Shown here piece by piece: positions 8,711 through 17,523 of a stretch of DNA of 64,000 nt (position 1 is its first letter; each line of letters starts with the position of its first letter). Source of the DNA: Sphingobacterium humi (GTDB lineage Bacteria; Bacteroidota; Bacteroidia; Sphingobacteriales; Sphingobacteriaceae); the NCBI RefSeq assembly GCF_009768885.1, contig NZ_WSQA01000003.1:62001-126000 (forward strand), written 5' to 3'. The translations under genes and the position numbers were made by a program. Under the pieces are notes generated by a model, which saw nothing but the letters and a program-made list of their open reading frames with translations, was not told the origin of the DNA and did no database searches.

Positions 8711-8746
8711 CTATTGTTACTTGAACATGGTTGCTCAGTCGTTGTT

Positions 8747-9178
8747 ATGGAAAAAAAGGATATACATAAGCTCGAAATAATCAATTTGTTAGCCTATCGG
8801 CCGCCAAACGCGACTTCTTTTTCAGGAGAAGCAGCAGGGGAGGATTTGCGTCGGATATTAAACTTAGATCGCTTAGACGATGCATATCATAACATTCGTT
8901 TTATTATACCTGCTGGTACCACCTCCTTTAATCCTTCCTTTTATTTAGGTTTATTATTTAATAGCTTCCTTAAGCTGGGGATAACACAATATAGTAAGAA
9001 GTACAAATTTATTATTGAGGATAAAGATGAAGTGTTTCGATCCAACTTGCGTGATAACCTTTCAGATGGATTATGCCAATCCATTAATAGAATGCGGGTA
9101 ATTGAATCCCAAAATGCGCTTTGTTGGAAAAACGGAAGGATGAGTTTATGGTTCAAGAGGTTATTGGAAATTCAATAG
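8747..9178 (+). CDS. Unrecognised small protein, STAS-like (DUF4325-type) by eye
   Basis: The 143-residue soluble protein has a middle part (FSGEAAGEDLRRIL, then RFIIPAGTTSFNPSFYLGLL and KLGITQYSKKYKFII) that follows the pattern of STAS-like domains of the DUF4325 type: a strand, a helix beginning with Ser-Phe, then a strand. Such domains usually act as regulatory or switch partners. No catalytic motif is seen. ATG 8747 is preferred because a -7-like box lies just upstream; an earlier in-frame ATG at 8630 would add 39 hydrophobic, AT-rich residues. It overlaps the next gene by 31 bp, which points to one transcript. The region is more AT-rich than its neighbours and borders a repeat island, so transfer is possible. 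Confidence 0.6.
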   Translation: MEKKDIHKLEIINLLAYRPPNATSFSGEAAGEDLRRILNLDRLDDAYHNIRFIIPAGTTSFNPSFYLGLLFNSFLKLGITQYSKKYKFIIEDKDEVFRSNLRDNLSDGLCQSINRMRVIESQNALCWKNGRMSLWFKRLLEIQ

Positions 9179-9747
9179 AAACGCTGCACGAAATAACAGC
9201 ATCGGATTATCTGTTAAGGTGGGCACCCGTACTTTCTCCAGCTATTGTTTTATTCTTATTTTTCATCAACCAGCTGATTGATGAAAACAAAAGGCGAAAA
9301 GAAGCTAAGCGCATACTCTATTATAAAATCCATTTAGAACCTTCCTTAAAAGAATTAAATGCATATTTCAAACATATTGACCAACTCTTGCTAAAAGGGA
9401 ATATTGGAATCAGGAAGGACACACAAAAATCAAGTCGAACTTTAGTCCGAATAAAACAAAAAATTGCTGTAGAGGACCGCATGTTTGTCGATTTTTGTTT
9501 ATTAATCCTTCAGCCCAGTTATCCGCATATTTATAAAGATGCCATTGAACTTTTAAATTTATTTAAGGATGAAATATACCAAATTTTAGAATTCGGAGAT
9601 CATGGAGAAGCTTCTACTTATGAAGCCTTTAGAAGTGTGGTCAGGAGTGATTTAATAGCGTTATTATCTAGCCCCGTCATCGCGGGGCCTTCATTATTTC
9701 GTAAAAGGCCTAGAAGGTATGCCTACCACTCATTGATCAAACAATAA
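9148..9747 (+). CDS. Unrecognised single-TM membrane protein
   Basis: The 199-residue protein has one TM helix at about 24-43 (WAPVLSPAIVLFLFFINQLI) followed by a basic stretch (DENKRRKEAKR), then a helical cytosolic domain. I do not recognise a family. ATG 9148 is preferred to the TTG or ATG at 9121 because it puts the TM close to the N-terminus. Its start overlaps the STAS-like gene, so the two are probably co-translated and may interact at the membrane. The tail crosses a GC-rich hairpin (GCCCCG at 9671-9676 with CGGGGC at 9683-9688) that may be a terminator, so the last 25 residues (rich in Arg/Lys) could be a late extension. Confidence 0.6.
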   Translation: MVQEVIGNSIETLHEITASDYLLRWAPVLSPAIVLFLFFINQLIDENKRRKEAKRILYYKIHLEPSLKELNAYFKHIDQLLLKGNIGIRKDTQKSSRTLVRIKQKIAVEDRMFVDFCLLILQPSYPHIYKDAIELLNLFKDEIYQILEFGDHGEASTYEAFRSVVRSDLIALLSSPVIAGPSLFRKRPRRYAYHSLIKQ

Positions 9748-9870
9748 CAAAACCCGCCTTCAACCCACATTCCCTATACCCCCCCTTAATAGCATTGTCG
9801 AAAACTTCCTCCTCCATAGCTTGTCGGCTAAGTTTCAGGAATACCCAAGCTAGCGAACATACATGGTAAC

Positions 9871-11256
9871 TTAACTATTTTTCTTCCGCTCCTTATACTG
9901 TTGAGAGAAGGATTTATCGGCCAGTTTAGGGAGCTCCCGTTGTTCGCCCCAAGCTTTCTTGAAGAAATTACGGATAAAGAAATTCTTGGTTTTACCACCG
10001 AAGAAATCGATGATTCGTCTTTTTTGAATCGCCCAGGTAAACATGCCCCAGGCTTTCTTCTCCATCTTTGGGCTTAAGTTTTCTTGTACGGCATCGCGTC
10101 TGTTCAATAACAGCATTTTTTGGATGTCTATGCCTACCGGGCATACTTCGGTACATTTTCCACAGAGGGAAGAGGCATAGCTTAAGTGCTTAAATTCCTT
10201 CATGCCGTTGAGGTGCGGCGATATCAGCGAACCTATGGGGCCTTGGTAGGTAGTTTCATAGGTGTGACCACCAATATTTTGGTAAATAGGGCATACGTTT
10301 AAGCAAGCACCGCAGCGGATGCAATACAAGCCTTGGCGTTGATCTTTTTGTTCCAATACATTGCTGCGCCCATTATCTAAGAGAATCACGTACATTTCTT
10401 CGGGGCCATCGGCTTCCGCAGCTTTGCGTGGTCCGCTAATTAAGCTGTTGTATACGGTTAGGTTTTGTCCGGTTCCATGGCTCGCCAAGAGGGGCCAGAA
10501 CAAATCTAAGTCGTTCATACTCGGAATAACCTTCTCGATACCCACCACGGCAATATGTACCTTGGGGAAGGCCGTCGTTAAACGGGCATTGCCTTCGTTT
10601 TCGGTAATCGCGATGCTTCCAGAATCGGCAACCAGAAAATTGGCACCCGTGATGCCGATATCGGCGGCGGCATACTTTTCACGTAAGATTTCACGAGCCT
10701 TCATCGTCAGCTCCTCGGCCGTTGCTTCCAGGGGCGTTTCGAAACGCTCATGAAACAGCTTGGCAATATCTTCTAGGCTGAGGTGCATGGCAGGGGTAAC
10801 GAAATGATAGGGCTTCTGGTCTAAGAGTTGGATAATAAATTCGCCAAGATCACTTTCAATGGTTTCAATATTTTTCTTCTCCAAGAAATGATTGAGCTCT
10901 ATCTCCTCCGTGGCCATCGATTTGGACTTTACCACTGATTTGGCCTGATGCATCTCCATAATCTTGGCAATCTCCTGACGGGCTTCTTCCGCATCATTGG
11001 CCCAGATGACCTGGCCGCCATTGCGCGTAAAATTAGCCTCAAAGTCTAATAAGTAGCGATCCAAGTTCTCAATGGTTTTCCATTTGATGAGGTTGGCCTT
11101 CTTCTTGGAGTTTTCCAGGTCTTGAAATTTTGATATACCACGCTCGAAGGCCAGGTTGTACTTGTCAATATTCGTATTGATAATCTGGCGATGGCGTAGA
11201 TCAAAAGATTTCGATTTACTGTCTTCAAGGAATTTATCTGCTACCGATTGTGCCAT
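9871..11256 (-). CDS. lutB: LutB/LldF-type lactate oxidation iron-sulfur protein
   Basis: The 461-residue protein has an N-terminal LUD domain (about 60-300; includes GANFLVADSGSIAITENEGN) and a C-terminal ferredoxin region with two Cys clusters, CIRCGACLNVCP (near residue 312) and CGKCTEVCP (near 362), which hold two 4Fe-4S centres. In Bacillus-type systems LutA, LutB and LutC together oxidise L-lactate to pyruvate. Here lutA and lutC are not adjacent, so lutB stands alone between aspS and the unknown pair. It has its own promoter, overlapping the aspS terminator. Family call is firm; lactate as substrate is by homology. Confidence 0.9.
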   Translation of the reverse strand: MAQSVADKFLEDSKSKSFDLRHRQIINTNIDKYNLAFERGISKFQDLENSKKKANLIKWKTIENLDRYLLDFEANFTRNGGQVIWANDAEEARQEIAKIMEMHQAKSVVKSKSMATEEIELNHFLEKKNIETIESDLGEFIIQLLDQKPYHFVTPAMHLSLEDIAKLFHERFETPLEATAEELTMKAREILREKYAAADIGITGANFLVADSGSIAITENEGNARLTTAFPKVHIAVVGIEKVIPSMNDLDLFWPLLASHGTGQNLTVYNSLISGPRKAAEADGPEEMYVILLDNGRSNVLEQKDQRQGLYCIRCGACLNVCPIYQNIGGHTYETTYQGPIGSLISPHLNGMKEFKHLSYASSLCGKCTEVCPVGIDIQKMLLLNRRDAVQENLSPKMEKKAWGMFTWAIQKRRIIDFFGGKTKNFFIRNFFKKAWGEQRELPKLADKSFSQQYKERKKNS

Positions 11257-11278
11257 AGGGTGATGTGAAGGATGTATG

Positions 11279-11309
11279 CAAAAATAAAAGTTGACCGGGT
11301 AACGGTCAA
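11279..11309 (-). promoter_or_regulatory. Predicted promoter of lutB
   Basis: On the minus strand, TTG (11309-11307), a 20-nt spacer and TATTTTTG (11286-11279) match the Bacteroidota consensus fully. Most of it lies inside the aspS terminator hairpin. Confidence 0.65.
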
Positions 11310-11314
11310 CTTTT
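11286..11314 (-). terminator. Terminator of aspS
   Basis: AAAAGTTGACCG and CGGTCAACTTTT form a perfect 12-bp stem with a 5-nt loop, followed on the minus strand by ATTTTTG. Confidence 0.8.
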
Positions 11315-11356
11315 AAATATAATAATTTAATATTTACTTAACTACGATGCGCACTT

Positions 11357-13111
11357 TTATTTACTAACAGGGCTTAAGCTAATGCTTAATTCATCCAGTT
11401 GTTCTTTCGCAATAATAGCTGGTGCATCGATCATGACATCTCTTCCGGAGTTGTTTTTCGGGAAAGCGATAAAGTCACGGATGGTTTCTTGGCCGCCTAA
11501 AATGGCTGTTAAGCGGTCTAATCCGAAGGCTAAGCCGCCATGAGGTGGCGCCCCGTATTGGAAGGCATTCATTAAGAAGCCAAACTGATCTTGTGCTTGT
11601 TCTGTGCTAAAGCCCAAATGCTTGAACATTAACGCTTGCATATCTTTATCGTGGATACGGATGGAACCTCCACCAATTTCATTACCATTCAATACCAAGT
11701 CGTAGGCATTTGCGCGAACCTTGCCAGGGTCGGTATCTAATAAAGGCATATCTTCGATTTTTGGCGAGGTGAAAGGGTGGTGCATCGCATGGAAACGACC
11801 GGTTTCTTCATCCCATTCTAATAATGGGAAATCGATAACCCATAGCGGAGCAAACTCATCTGGCTTACGAAGGCCCATGCGATTGCCTAATTCCATACGT
11901 AAGGCACTTAATTGCGCGCGGGTTTTATGGGCTGGTCCAGATAATACCAAGATCAAATCCCCAGGCTGTGCGCCGGTTACTTCTGCCCATTTCAATAAAT
12001 CGGCTTGGTCGTAGAATTTATCTACCGAAGATTTAAGGCTGCCATCGGCTTCGTATTTGGCATATACCATACCCGAAGCACCTACTTGCGGGCGTTTTAC
12101 CCACTCAATTAGTTCATCAATTTGTTTACGGGTATAGCCTGCAGCGCCTGGTACGGCAATACCAACCACCAGTTCTGCATTGTTGAAAATAGCAAATTCC
12201 TTATGTTGAGCTACCGCATTTAACTCGCCGAACTTCATGCCGAAACGGATGTCCGGTTTGTCATTACCATAGGTACGCATCGCTTCATCAAAGGTCATCC
12301 GTGGGAATTGATCGATTTCAATGCCGTGGATGTTCTTTAATAAATGGCGGGTCATGCCTTCAAAAATATTCAGGATGTCTTCCTGTTCTACGAAAGACAT
12401 TTCACAGTCAATCTGGGTGAACTCCGGTTGTCTATCGGCACGTAAATCTTCATCACGGAAACACTTCACAATCTGGAAGTATTTGTCCATACCGCCTACC
12501 ATTAATAATTGCTTAAAAGTTTGCGGCGATTGCGGTAGTGCATAGAACTGACCTGGGTTCATGCGCGAAGGCACGATAAAGTCGCGTGCTCCTTCTGGGG
12601 TCGACTTAATTAAATAAGGCGTTTCCACTTCACAGAAATCCAGGTTCGATAAGTAGTTTCTTACTTCCTGAGTAACTTTATGACGGAACAATAAGCTGTT
12701 CTTTACCGGATTACGACGGATGTCTAGGTACCGATATTTCATACGGATATCATCACCGCCGTCGGTTTCATCTTCAATGGTGAATGGGGGAAGCTTGGAT
12801 TCGTTTAAGACCTCCAATTGGCTTACTTTAATCTCGATCTCTCCCGTCGGGATCTTGCTGTTCTTGCTAGAGCGCTCGATAACCGTACCGGTTGCTTTAA
12901 TCACATATTCGCGGCCTAATTCACGAGCAGCAGCGCGTAGGCTTTCATCATCATCGCTGTTAAAGGTCAACTGAGTGATGCCATAACGATCTCGAACATC
13001 GATGAAGGTCATTCCTCCTAAATCGCGTGATTTCTGTACCCAACCACTAAGGGTTACGGTTTTTCCAATATCTGCTAATCTTAATTCGCCACAAGTATGT
13101 GTTCTGTGCAT
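11357..13111 (-). CDS. aspS: Aspartate--tRNA ligase
   Basis: A class II synthetase of 584 residues, the usual bacterial size (with GAD insertion domain). It has the N-terminal anticodon-binding OB fold (about 1-105; [22 protein letters not shown]), motif 2 [16 protein letters not shown] near 215-230, the GAD domain at about 285-410, and motif 3 [10 protein letters not shown] near 525-535. It charges tRNA-Asp in the cytosol. It is monocistronic, with a terminator at 11286-11314 and a predicted -7 box at 13137-13144. Confidence 0.97.
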   Translation of the reverse strand: MHRTHTCGELRLADIGKTVTLSGWVQKSRDLGGMTFIDVRDRYGITQLTFNSDDDESLRAAARELGREYVIKATGTVIERSSKNSKIPTGEIEIKVSQLEVLNESKLPPFTIEDETDGGDDIRMKYRYLDIRRNPVKNSLLFRHKVTQEVRNYLSNLDFCEVETPYLIKSTPEGARDFIVPSRMNPGQFYALPQSPQTFKQLLMVGGMDKYFQIVKCFRDEDLRADRQPEFTQIDCEMSFVEQEDILNIFEGMTRHLLKNIHGIEIDQFPRMTFDEAMRTYGNDKPDIRFGMKFGELNAVAQHKEFAIFNNAELVVGIAVPGAAGYTRKQIDELIEWVKRPQVGASGMVYAKYEADGSLKSSVDKFYDQADLLKWAEVTGAQPGDLILVLSGPAHKTRAQLSALRMELGNRMGLRKPDEFAPLWVIDFPLLEWDEETGRFHAMHHPFTSPKIEDMPLLDTDPGKVRANAYDLVLNGNEIGGGSIRIHDKDMQALMFKHLGFSTEQAQDQFGFLMNAFQYGAPPHGGLAFGLDRLTAILGGQETIRDFIAFPKNNSGRDVMIDAPAIIAKEQLDELSISLSPVSK

Positions 13112-13136
13112 GGTAATCTCTGTTTTTATAGAAGCA

Positions 13137-13144
13137 CAAAATTA
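13137..13144 (-). promoter_or_regulatory. Predicted -7 box of aspS
   Basis: TAATTTTG on the minus strand matches TAnnTTTG and lies 26 nt before the aspS start. No good -33 TTG is seen. Confidence 0.4.
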
Positions 13145-13484
13145 TTGGAATTAATCGAGAATTAAAATAGTAATACATAATAGATGCCGAAACCGAAGCA
13201 CATGATAGCGATACCTTATATATAGCTAAGCTAAAATGAATCAGAAATTACTGAAAATAGAGGGTAAATGGCTGATGAAAAGGCGAGAAATTTAGCTGAT
13301 TTTATTTTCTCCCACTTTCCACCACTTGCCTTGTGAATCAGGCTTTGCTGCGGTTGAGTTCGGGTGTTTTTTCGATGATTACTGGTGTTTTTCCGAGTTT
13401 TTGATACAATTTTTAATTTATTGTAATTCAATATTATGCTGTGTTTTTGCCTATGTGAGGGTAGATTTTGTGGCTGTATCTTGA

Positions 13485-13493
13485 TGTGGAAAA
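13485..13493 (-). promoter_or_regulatory. DnaA-box-like word upstream of mraZ
   Basis: TGTGGAAAA (minus strand TTTTCCACA) differs by one base from the DnaA box TTATCCACA. The same word occurs twice, inverted, before ftsZ at 27552-27579. Function is not shown. Confidence 0.3.
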
Positions 13494-13500
13494 CTTTTTT

Positions 13501-13533
13501 GTGGGGGATAGTGGGAGATTGTGGGGGAAAGTG
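13501..13533 (+). promoter_or_regulatory. MraZ operator-like GTGGG array
   Basis: GTGGG occurs at 13501, 13511 and 13521 with an exact 10-bp period, then GTG at 13531. MraZ in other bacteria binds direct repeats of TGGG at this period and represses its own operon, so this is its likely operator. TATACTTT at 13534-13541 directly follows and may be the -7 element. Confidence 0.75.
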
Positions 13534-13571
13534 TATACTTTTACATTAAAATTAGTGTAGACATATACTGA

Positions 13572-14045
13572 ATGCTAAAACTTATCGGAGAATTTGAATG
13601 TAAGCTGGACGCCAAAGGAAGAATGGTGGTCCCTGCTTCGCTGAAACGGCAGCTGCCGGAAGCGGAACAGGAAGGGCTTGTCGTTAACCGAGGGTTTGAG
13701 AAGAATTTGGTGATTTACACGAAAGACGAATGGAACAAAAAAATGATGCAGCTCTCGAAGTTGAATCAGTACAATGCGAAAAACAGAAACTTCATTCGTC
13801 AGTTTATGCGTGGGGCGACCGAGCTATCCTTGGATTCTGCAGGTCGGGTATTGTTGCCGAAGGGATTGTTGGAGTATGCAGGCATTCAATCAGACGTAGT
13901 GTTGGCTTGTCAGTTTGATAAGATTGAAGTGTGGGCAAAAGCTGAGTACGATGCCTTGATGGGTGCTGACATGGATGATGATTTTGCAACACTAGCCGAG
14001 GAAGTAATGGGTGGTTTTGATTTTGGAGGATTGGAAAATGAGTAA
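13572..14045 (+). CDS. mraZ: Transcriptional regulator and division-cluster repressor MraZ
   Basis: The 157-residue protein has two SpoVT/AbrB-like halves, each carrying the family motif: DAKGRMVVPA near residue 14 and DSAGRVLLPK near 91. MraZ forms a ring-shaped oligomer on the DNA and controls the dcw operon that it heads. The GTGGG array just upstream is its probable site, giving autoregulation. The last 8 bp (ATGAGTAA) overlap the start of rsmH. The protein is slightly longer than E. coli MraZ by an acidic, Phe/Gly-rich tail. Confidence 0.95.
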   Translation: MLKLIGEFECKLDAKGRMVVPASLKRQLPEAEQEGLVVNRGFEKNLVIYTKDEWNKKMMQLSKLNQYNAKNRNFIRQFMRGATELSLDSAGRVLLPKGLLEYAGIQSDVVLACQFDKIEVWAKAEYDALMGADMDDDFATLAEEVMGGFDFGGLENE

Positions 14046-14958
14046 AGAAATTGGATACCACGTACCAGTAATGTTAAAACAGTGCATCGATGCACTAGCT
14101 ATAAAACCAAACGGGATTTATGTTGATGTGACATTTGGGGGTGGAGGCCATTCAAAAGAGATTTTGAAACACTTGGGTCCGGAAGGTCGATTAATCGCTT
14201 TCGATCAGGATCCGGATGCGGTGAAAAATGCCTTGCAGGATGATCGCTTTACCTTGATCCATCAAAACTTTAGGTTCTTAAAAAATTACTTACGCCTGGA
14301 AGGTATTCGCAACGTCGATGGGATATTGGCTGACCTAGGGGTTTCCTCGCATCAGTTTGATGCTGCAGATCGCGGGTTCTCCATTCGTTTCGATGCGGAT
14401 TTGGATATGCGGATGGATCAGGTTTCAGATCTGGATGCACGTAAGGTATTGGCGACTTATTCAGAGGAGGAGTTGCATCGCATCTTCGGTATGTATGGTG
14501 AGATTATCAATGCGAAGACCTTAGCGAAGACCGTGGTGACAGCGCGCTTGAACCAGGAGATTAATACCGTTGCAGAATTGAAAGAGGCCATCAAGAAATT
14601 GGTGCCGAAAGGAAAAGAACATAAATACCATGCGCAGGTTTTTCAGGCTTTGCGTATTGAAGTAAATAAAGAATTAGAAGCCTTGCAAGAGTTCTTGGAA
14701 CAGACGGTAGGGGTGTTGAAGGAGTCGGGAAGATTAGTGGTGATGTCTTATCATTCCTTGGAAGATCGCTTAGTGAAGAACTTCATGGCGAAAGGAAAGT
14801 TTAAAGGCGAGGTGGAGAAAGATTTCTTCGGTAATGAAATAAAGCCTTTTCGGGTAATCAGTAGAAAAGCCGTCGTGGCTAGCGAAGAAGAGGTTCAAGA
14901 GAATAACAGGGCGCGCAGCGCGAAGTTGCGAATCGCGGAAAAGGTATCACAAGCATAA
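14038..14958 (+). CDS. rsmH: 16S rRNA (cytosine1402-N4)-methyltransferase
   Basis: RsmH (MraW) methylates N4 of C1402 in 16S rRNA using S-adenosylmethionine. The 306-residue protein opens with YHVPVMLKQCIDAL and has the SAM-binding GGGGHSKEIL near 33-42, LADLGVSSHQFD near 100 and a C-terminal MSYHSLEDR near 236-244, all typical. Start ATG 14038 overlaps the mraZ stop. An in-frame upstream ATG at 14011 lies inside mraZ and is less likely. Confidence 0.97.
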   Translation: MSKEIGYHVPVMLKQCIDALAIKPNGIYVDVTFGGGGHSKEILKHLGPEGRLIAFDQDPDAVKNALQDDRFTLIHQNFRFLKNYLRLEGIRNVDGILADLGVSSHQFDAADRGFSIRFDADLDMRMDQVSDLDARKVLATYSEEELHRIFGMYGEIINAKTLAKTVVTARLNQEINTVAELKEAIKKLVPKGKEHKYHAQVFQALRIEVNKELEALQEFLEQTVGVLKESGRLVVMSYHSLEDRLVKNFMAKGKFKGEVEKDFFGNEIKPFRVISRKAVVASEEEVQENNRARSAKLRIAEKVSQA

Positions 14959-14967
14959 GGAGAATCT

Positions 14968-15375
14968 ATGGCGAGGAATACCATTAAAAATAAGGAGCTC
15001 AGCGAGGAAGTACAAGAGGAGATGTCGGATGCCTTGGAGGAAAAGGTTGAAGAGACGGAGAATTTTCTGAAGTCTATTTTCTCTCAAAATAAAATCTCGA
15101 CTTACCTCGTCGCGAAGAACCTGCCATTTGTGGCTTTTTTGGCCTTATTAGGTTTGCTGTATATATCGAACAGACACCTAGCAGAAAATACCGTTCGCCG
15201 CATCGACAGGCTGGGCAAGGAAGTGAAAGAGTTGAGCTGGGATTATAAATCGCTGAACGCCGAGTTGATGAAGCTGACCACACAAACTGAAATAGCAAAA
15301 CGCGCGGATACCCTGGGCTTAAAAGAAAGAACAGAACCGCCAATCAAAATACAAGTAGTAAAAGAAGTCAAATAG
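14968..15375 (+). CDS. ftsL: FtsL-like cell division protein
   Basis: A 135-residue bitopic membrane protein with an acidic cytosolic N-terminus (about 1-48), one TM helix (about 50-67; NLPFVAFLALLGLLYISN) and a periplasmic coiled coil (about 70-115). Position between rsmH and ftsI and this shape define FtsL, which joins FtsQ and FtsB to activate FtsWI. Sequence is poorly conserved in this family, so context carries much of the call. Confidence 0.85.
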   Translation: MARNTIKNKELSEEVQEEMSDALEEKVEETENFLKSIFSQNKISTYLVAKNLPFVAFLALLGLLYISNRHLAENTVRRIDRLGKEVKELSWDYKSLNAELMKLTTQTEIAKRADTLGLKERTEPPIKIQVVKEVK

Positions 15376-15395
15376 TTTAAACACAAAACCAACAC

Positions 15396-17522
15396 ATGAA
15401 TATTAGGAAGTCCATATTAATTCGGGTGTACCTGGCGTTCGGCCTGATGGTTTTTGGTGCTTTATTGGTTTTCGGAAAACTATTGCATTTACAGTATGTA
15501 GATGGTGATCGTTGGCGAGAAATTGCCGACAGCTTAACCATTCGTGAAAGAGTGGTGGAAGCAGCGCGTGGAAACATCTACTCTAACGATGGGAGCCTCT
15601 TGGCCACCTCCGTTCCGGAGTATGATATCCGCTTTGATGCGATGGCGATTCCTTCCGAGGAAAATGATGTATTCAATGCGCGGGTAGACTCCTTGGCGGC
15701 TAAGCTTTCGAAGTTCTTCGGTGATAAATCGGCTCGCCAGTATTTAACGCAGTTGAAGGAAGCACGGGCAAAGAAACATCGCTATGTGTTGTTGAAACGA
15801 GCGGTAAGCCATCAACAATTAAAAGTGTTAAAGACCTTTCCCTTGTTGACAGGTTTTAAAGAAAATAAAAAACGCTACTCCAGTAGCCTGATTGCGGTGC
15901 GCGAAAACAAGCGCATTTTGCCGTTTACAAATCTGGCAGCCCGGACCATCGGTTATAAGAATACCAAAGGTGATACCGTGCGCGTGGGATTGGAAGGAGC
16001 CTATGGCGATTATATCGAGGGACGCAGCGGCGTGCAGTTGATGCAACGTATCGCCGGTGGGGTTTGGATTCCGGTAAATCGTGAAATGGAAGTAGCACCA
16101 ACCGATGGAGCAGATATTATTGCTACCATCGATGTGAATATGCAGGATATGGCACAACGTGCCTTGGAAAAACAACTGATCCAAAGCAATGCGGATAACG
16201 GTTGTGTGATATTAATGGAAGTAAATACCGGTGAAGTACGGGCGATAGCCAACTTTACCCGGGATGCTGAAGGCGTGTACCGCGAGAAGTTTAACTATGC
16301 CATTGCGCAAGGTGCCGATCCGGGATCTACCTTCAAGATTGCTTCTTACTTAGTGGCCTTGGATGATGGGCTTATTGACACCAACACGATTGTTGATATC
16401 GGCAATGGTACCTATAAAGTTCCTGGCCACACCATTCGGGATTCACATCCGCCGAAGAAATCTAGAGTAACCGCGAAAGAGGCGTTTATGGAGTCTTCAA
16501 ACGTGGGGATTGCGAAGTTGATTCATCAAAGTTATGGCAATGCGCCAGAAAAATATACCGGTAAACTGCATAAATGGGGGTTGAATGATCCGCTAGGGTT
16601 GCAGATTCCGGGTGAGGGAAAACCTTGGGTTAAAATGCCGGATAGCCGCTCATGGAGCAAGCTTTCCTTGGTGCAAATGGCTTACGGCTACGAGCTGAAG
16701 CTAACACCTATGCAAACCCTTTCCTTGGTAAATGCAGTTGCAAACCACGGAAAATTGGTGGCGCCCTTATTTGTAAAAGAAATTCAGCATTTAGGAAATA
16801 CGGTTCAAAAGTTTGAAGCACGTGTCATCAACAAGCAAATTGCTTCAGAAGATGCCGTACGGAAAATGCAGAAAATGATGGAAGGGGTGATGACTGAGGG
16901 TACTGGTAAAAGGCTGCGTAGCCCGCTTTATACTTCGGCAGGTAAGACGGGTACTGCGCAGATGGCCGATGGCTCACGGGGCTACGGCGCAAGAAGATAT
17001 CAATCTTCTTTCGTGGGCTATTTTCCGGCTGAAAATCCAAAGTACTCCATGATTGTGGTAATCCGTAATCCACGGAATGGCTACTATGGTGGTTCGGTGG
17101 CAGGACCAGTGTTCCGCGAGTTGGCGGATATGGTGTATGCCAATGACCTTTCCTTACATAGCACGTTGGATAAACGCCAGGTGAATTTCAGTGGCTCGAA
17201 AGTGCCTTATACACTACGGGGTTCTAAAGATGCGACAGCCAAGGTGTATGAATTATTAGGTATTAAATCGGTGAACTGGAACGCGATCGTAAAATCGGAT
17301 ACCGGCTCATCCAGCAATAACGCTGTGGCGTTTACTGCAAATGAATATAAAGAAGGTATTGTTCCGAATGTGAAGGGTATGGGGTTGGTGGATGCGATTT
17401 TCGCGATGGAGAATGCTGGATTTAAAACCACCGTACGTGGTAAAGGAAAAGTGTTTAATCAATCCCTTGCTGCCGGTCAGCGTTTAAAGCCCGGAACGGC
17501 AGTACTTATAGAATTGAATTAA
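15396..17522 (+). CDS. ftsI: Division-specific penicillin-binding protein (transpeptidase) with PASTA domain
   Basis: The 708-residue class B PBP has an N-terminal TM (about 12-30), a dimerisation domain, and a transpeptidase domain with the three active motifs: STFK near 307 (DPGSTFKIASY), SSN near 369 (ESSNVGIAK), and KTGT near 518 (SAGKTGTAQ). A single C-terminal PASTA domain (about 650-708; IVPNVKGMGLVDAIFAMENAGF) ends the protein. It cross-links septal peptidoglycan together with FtsW. The PASTA domain is common in Bacteroidota and Gram-positives but absent from E. coli FtsI. Confidence 0.95.
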   Translation: MNIRKSILIRVYLAFGLMVFGALLVFGKLLHLQYVDGDRWREIADSLTIRERVVEAARGNIYSNDGSLLATSVPEYDIRFDAMAIPSEENDVFNARVDSLAAKLSKFFGDKSARQYLTQLKEARAKKHRYVLLKRAVSHQQLKVLKTFPLLTGFKENKKRYSSSLIAVRENKRILPFTNLAARTIGYKNTKGDTVRVGLEGAYGDYIEGRSGVQLMQRIAGGVWIPVNREMEVAPTDGADIIATIDVNMQDMAQRALEKQLIQSNADNGCVILMEVNTGEVRAIANFTRDAEGVYREKFNYAIAQGADPGSTFKIASYLVALDDGLIDTNTIVDIGNGTYKVPGHTIRDSHPPKKSRVTAKEAFMESSNVGIAKLIHQSYGNAPEKYTGKLHKWGLNDPLGLQIPGEGKPWVKMPDSRSWSKLSLVQMAYGYELKLTPMQTLSLVNAVANHGKLVAPLFVKEIQHLGNTVQKFEARVINKQIASEDAVRKMQKMMEGVMTEGTGKRLRSPLYTSAGKTGTAQMADGSRGYGARRYQSSFVGYFPAENPKYSMIVVIRNPRNGYYGGSVAGPVFRELADMVYANDLSLHSTLDKRQVNFSGSKVPYTLRGSKDATAKVYELLGIKSVNWNAIVKSDTGSSSNNAVAFTANEYKEGIVPNVKGMGLVDAIFAMENAGFKTTVRGKGKVFNQSLAAGQRLKPGTAVLIELN

Positions 17523-17523
17523 T

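Larger units (their letters stand above)
13112..13571. other. Divergent regulatory gap between aspS and the dcw cluster
   Basis: No gene is supported in these 460 bp. The short open frame on the minus strand (13231-13431) is Ser/Lys-rich and unconvincing. It holds the aspS -7 box, a DnaA-box-like word (13485) and the MraZ-type operator. Confidence 0.6.

Noticed and set aside
9671..9688. Terminator inside the membrane-protein gene as proof of a shorter gene
   Set aside because: A 6-bp GC hairpin without a T-run is not enough to move the stop.
8630..9747. Frameshifted single gene
   Set aside because: The two frames overlap by 31 bp with a good start for the second, and the protein types differ (soluble versus TM), so two genes are more likely.
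13231..13431. Small minus-strand open frame in the mraZ upstream gap
   Set aside because: It is Lys/Asn/Ser-rich, overlaps regulatory sequence and has no recognisable domain.
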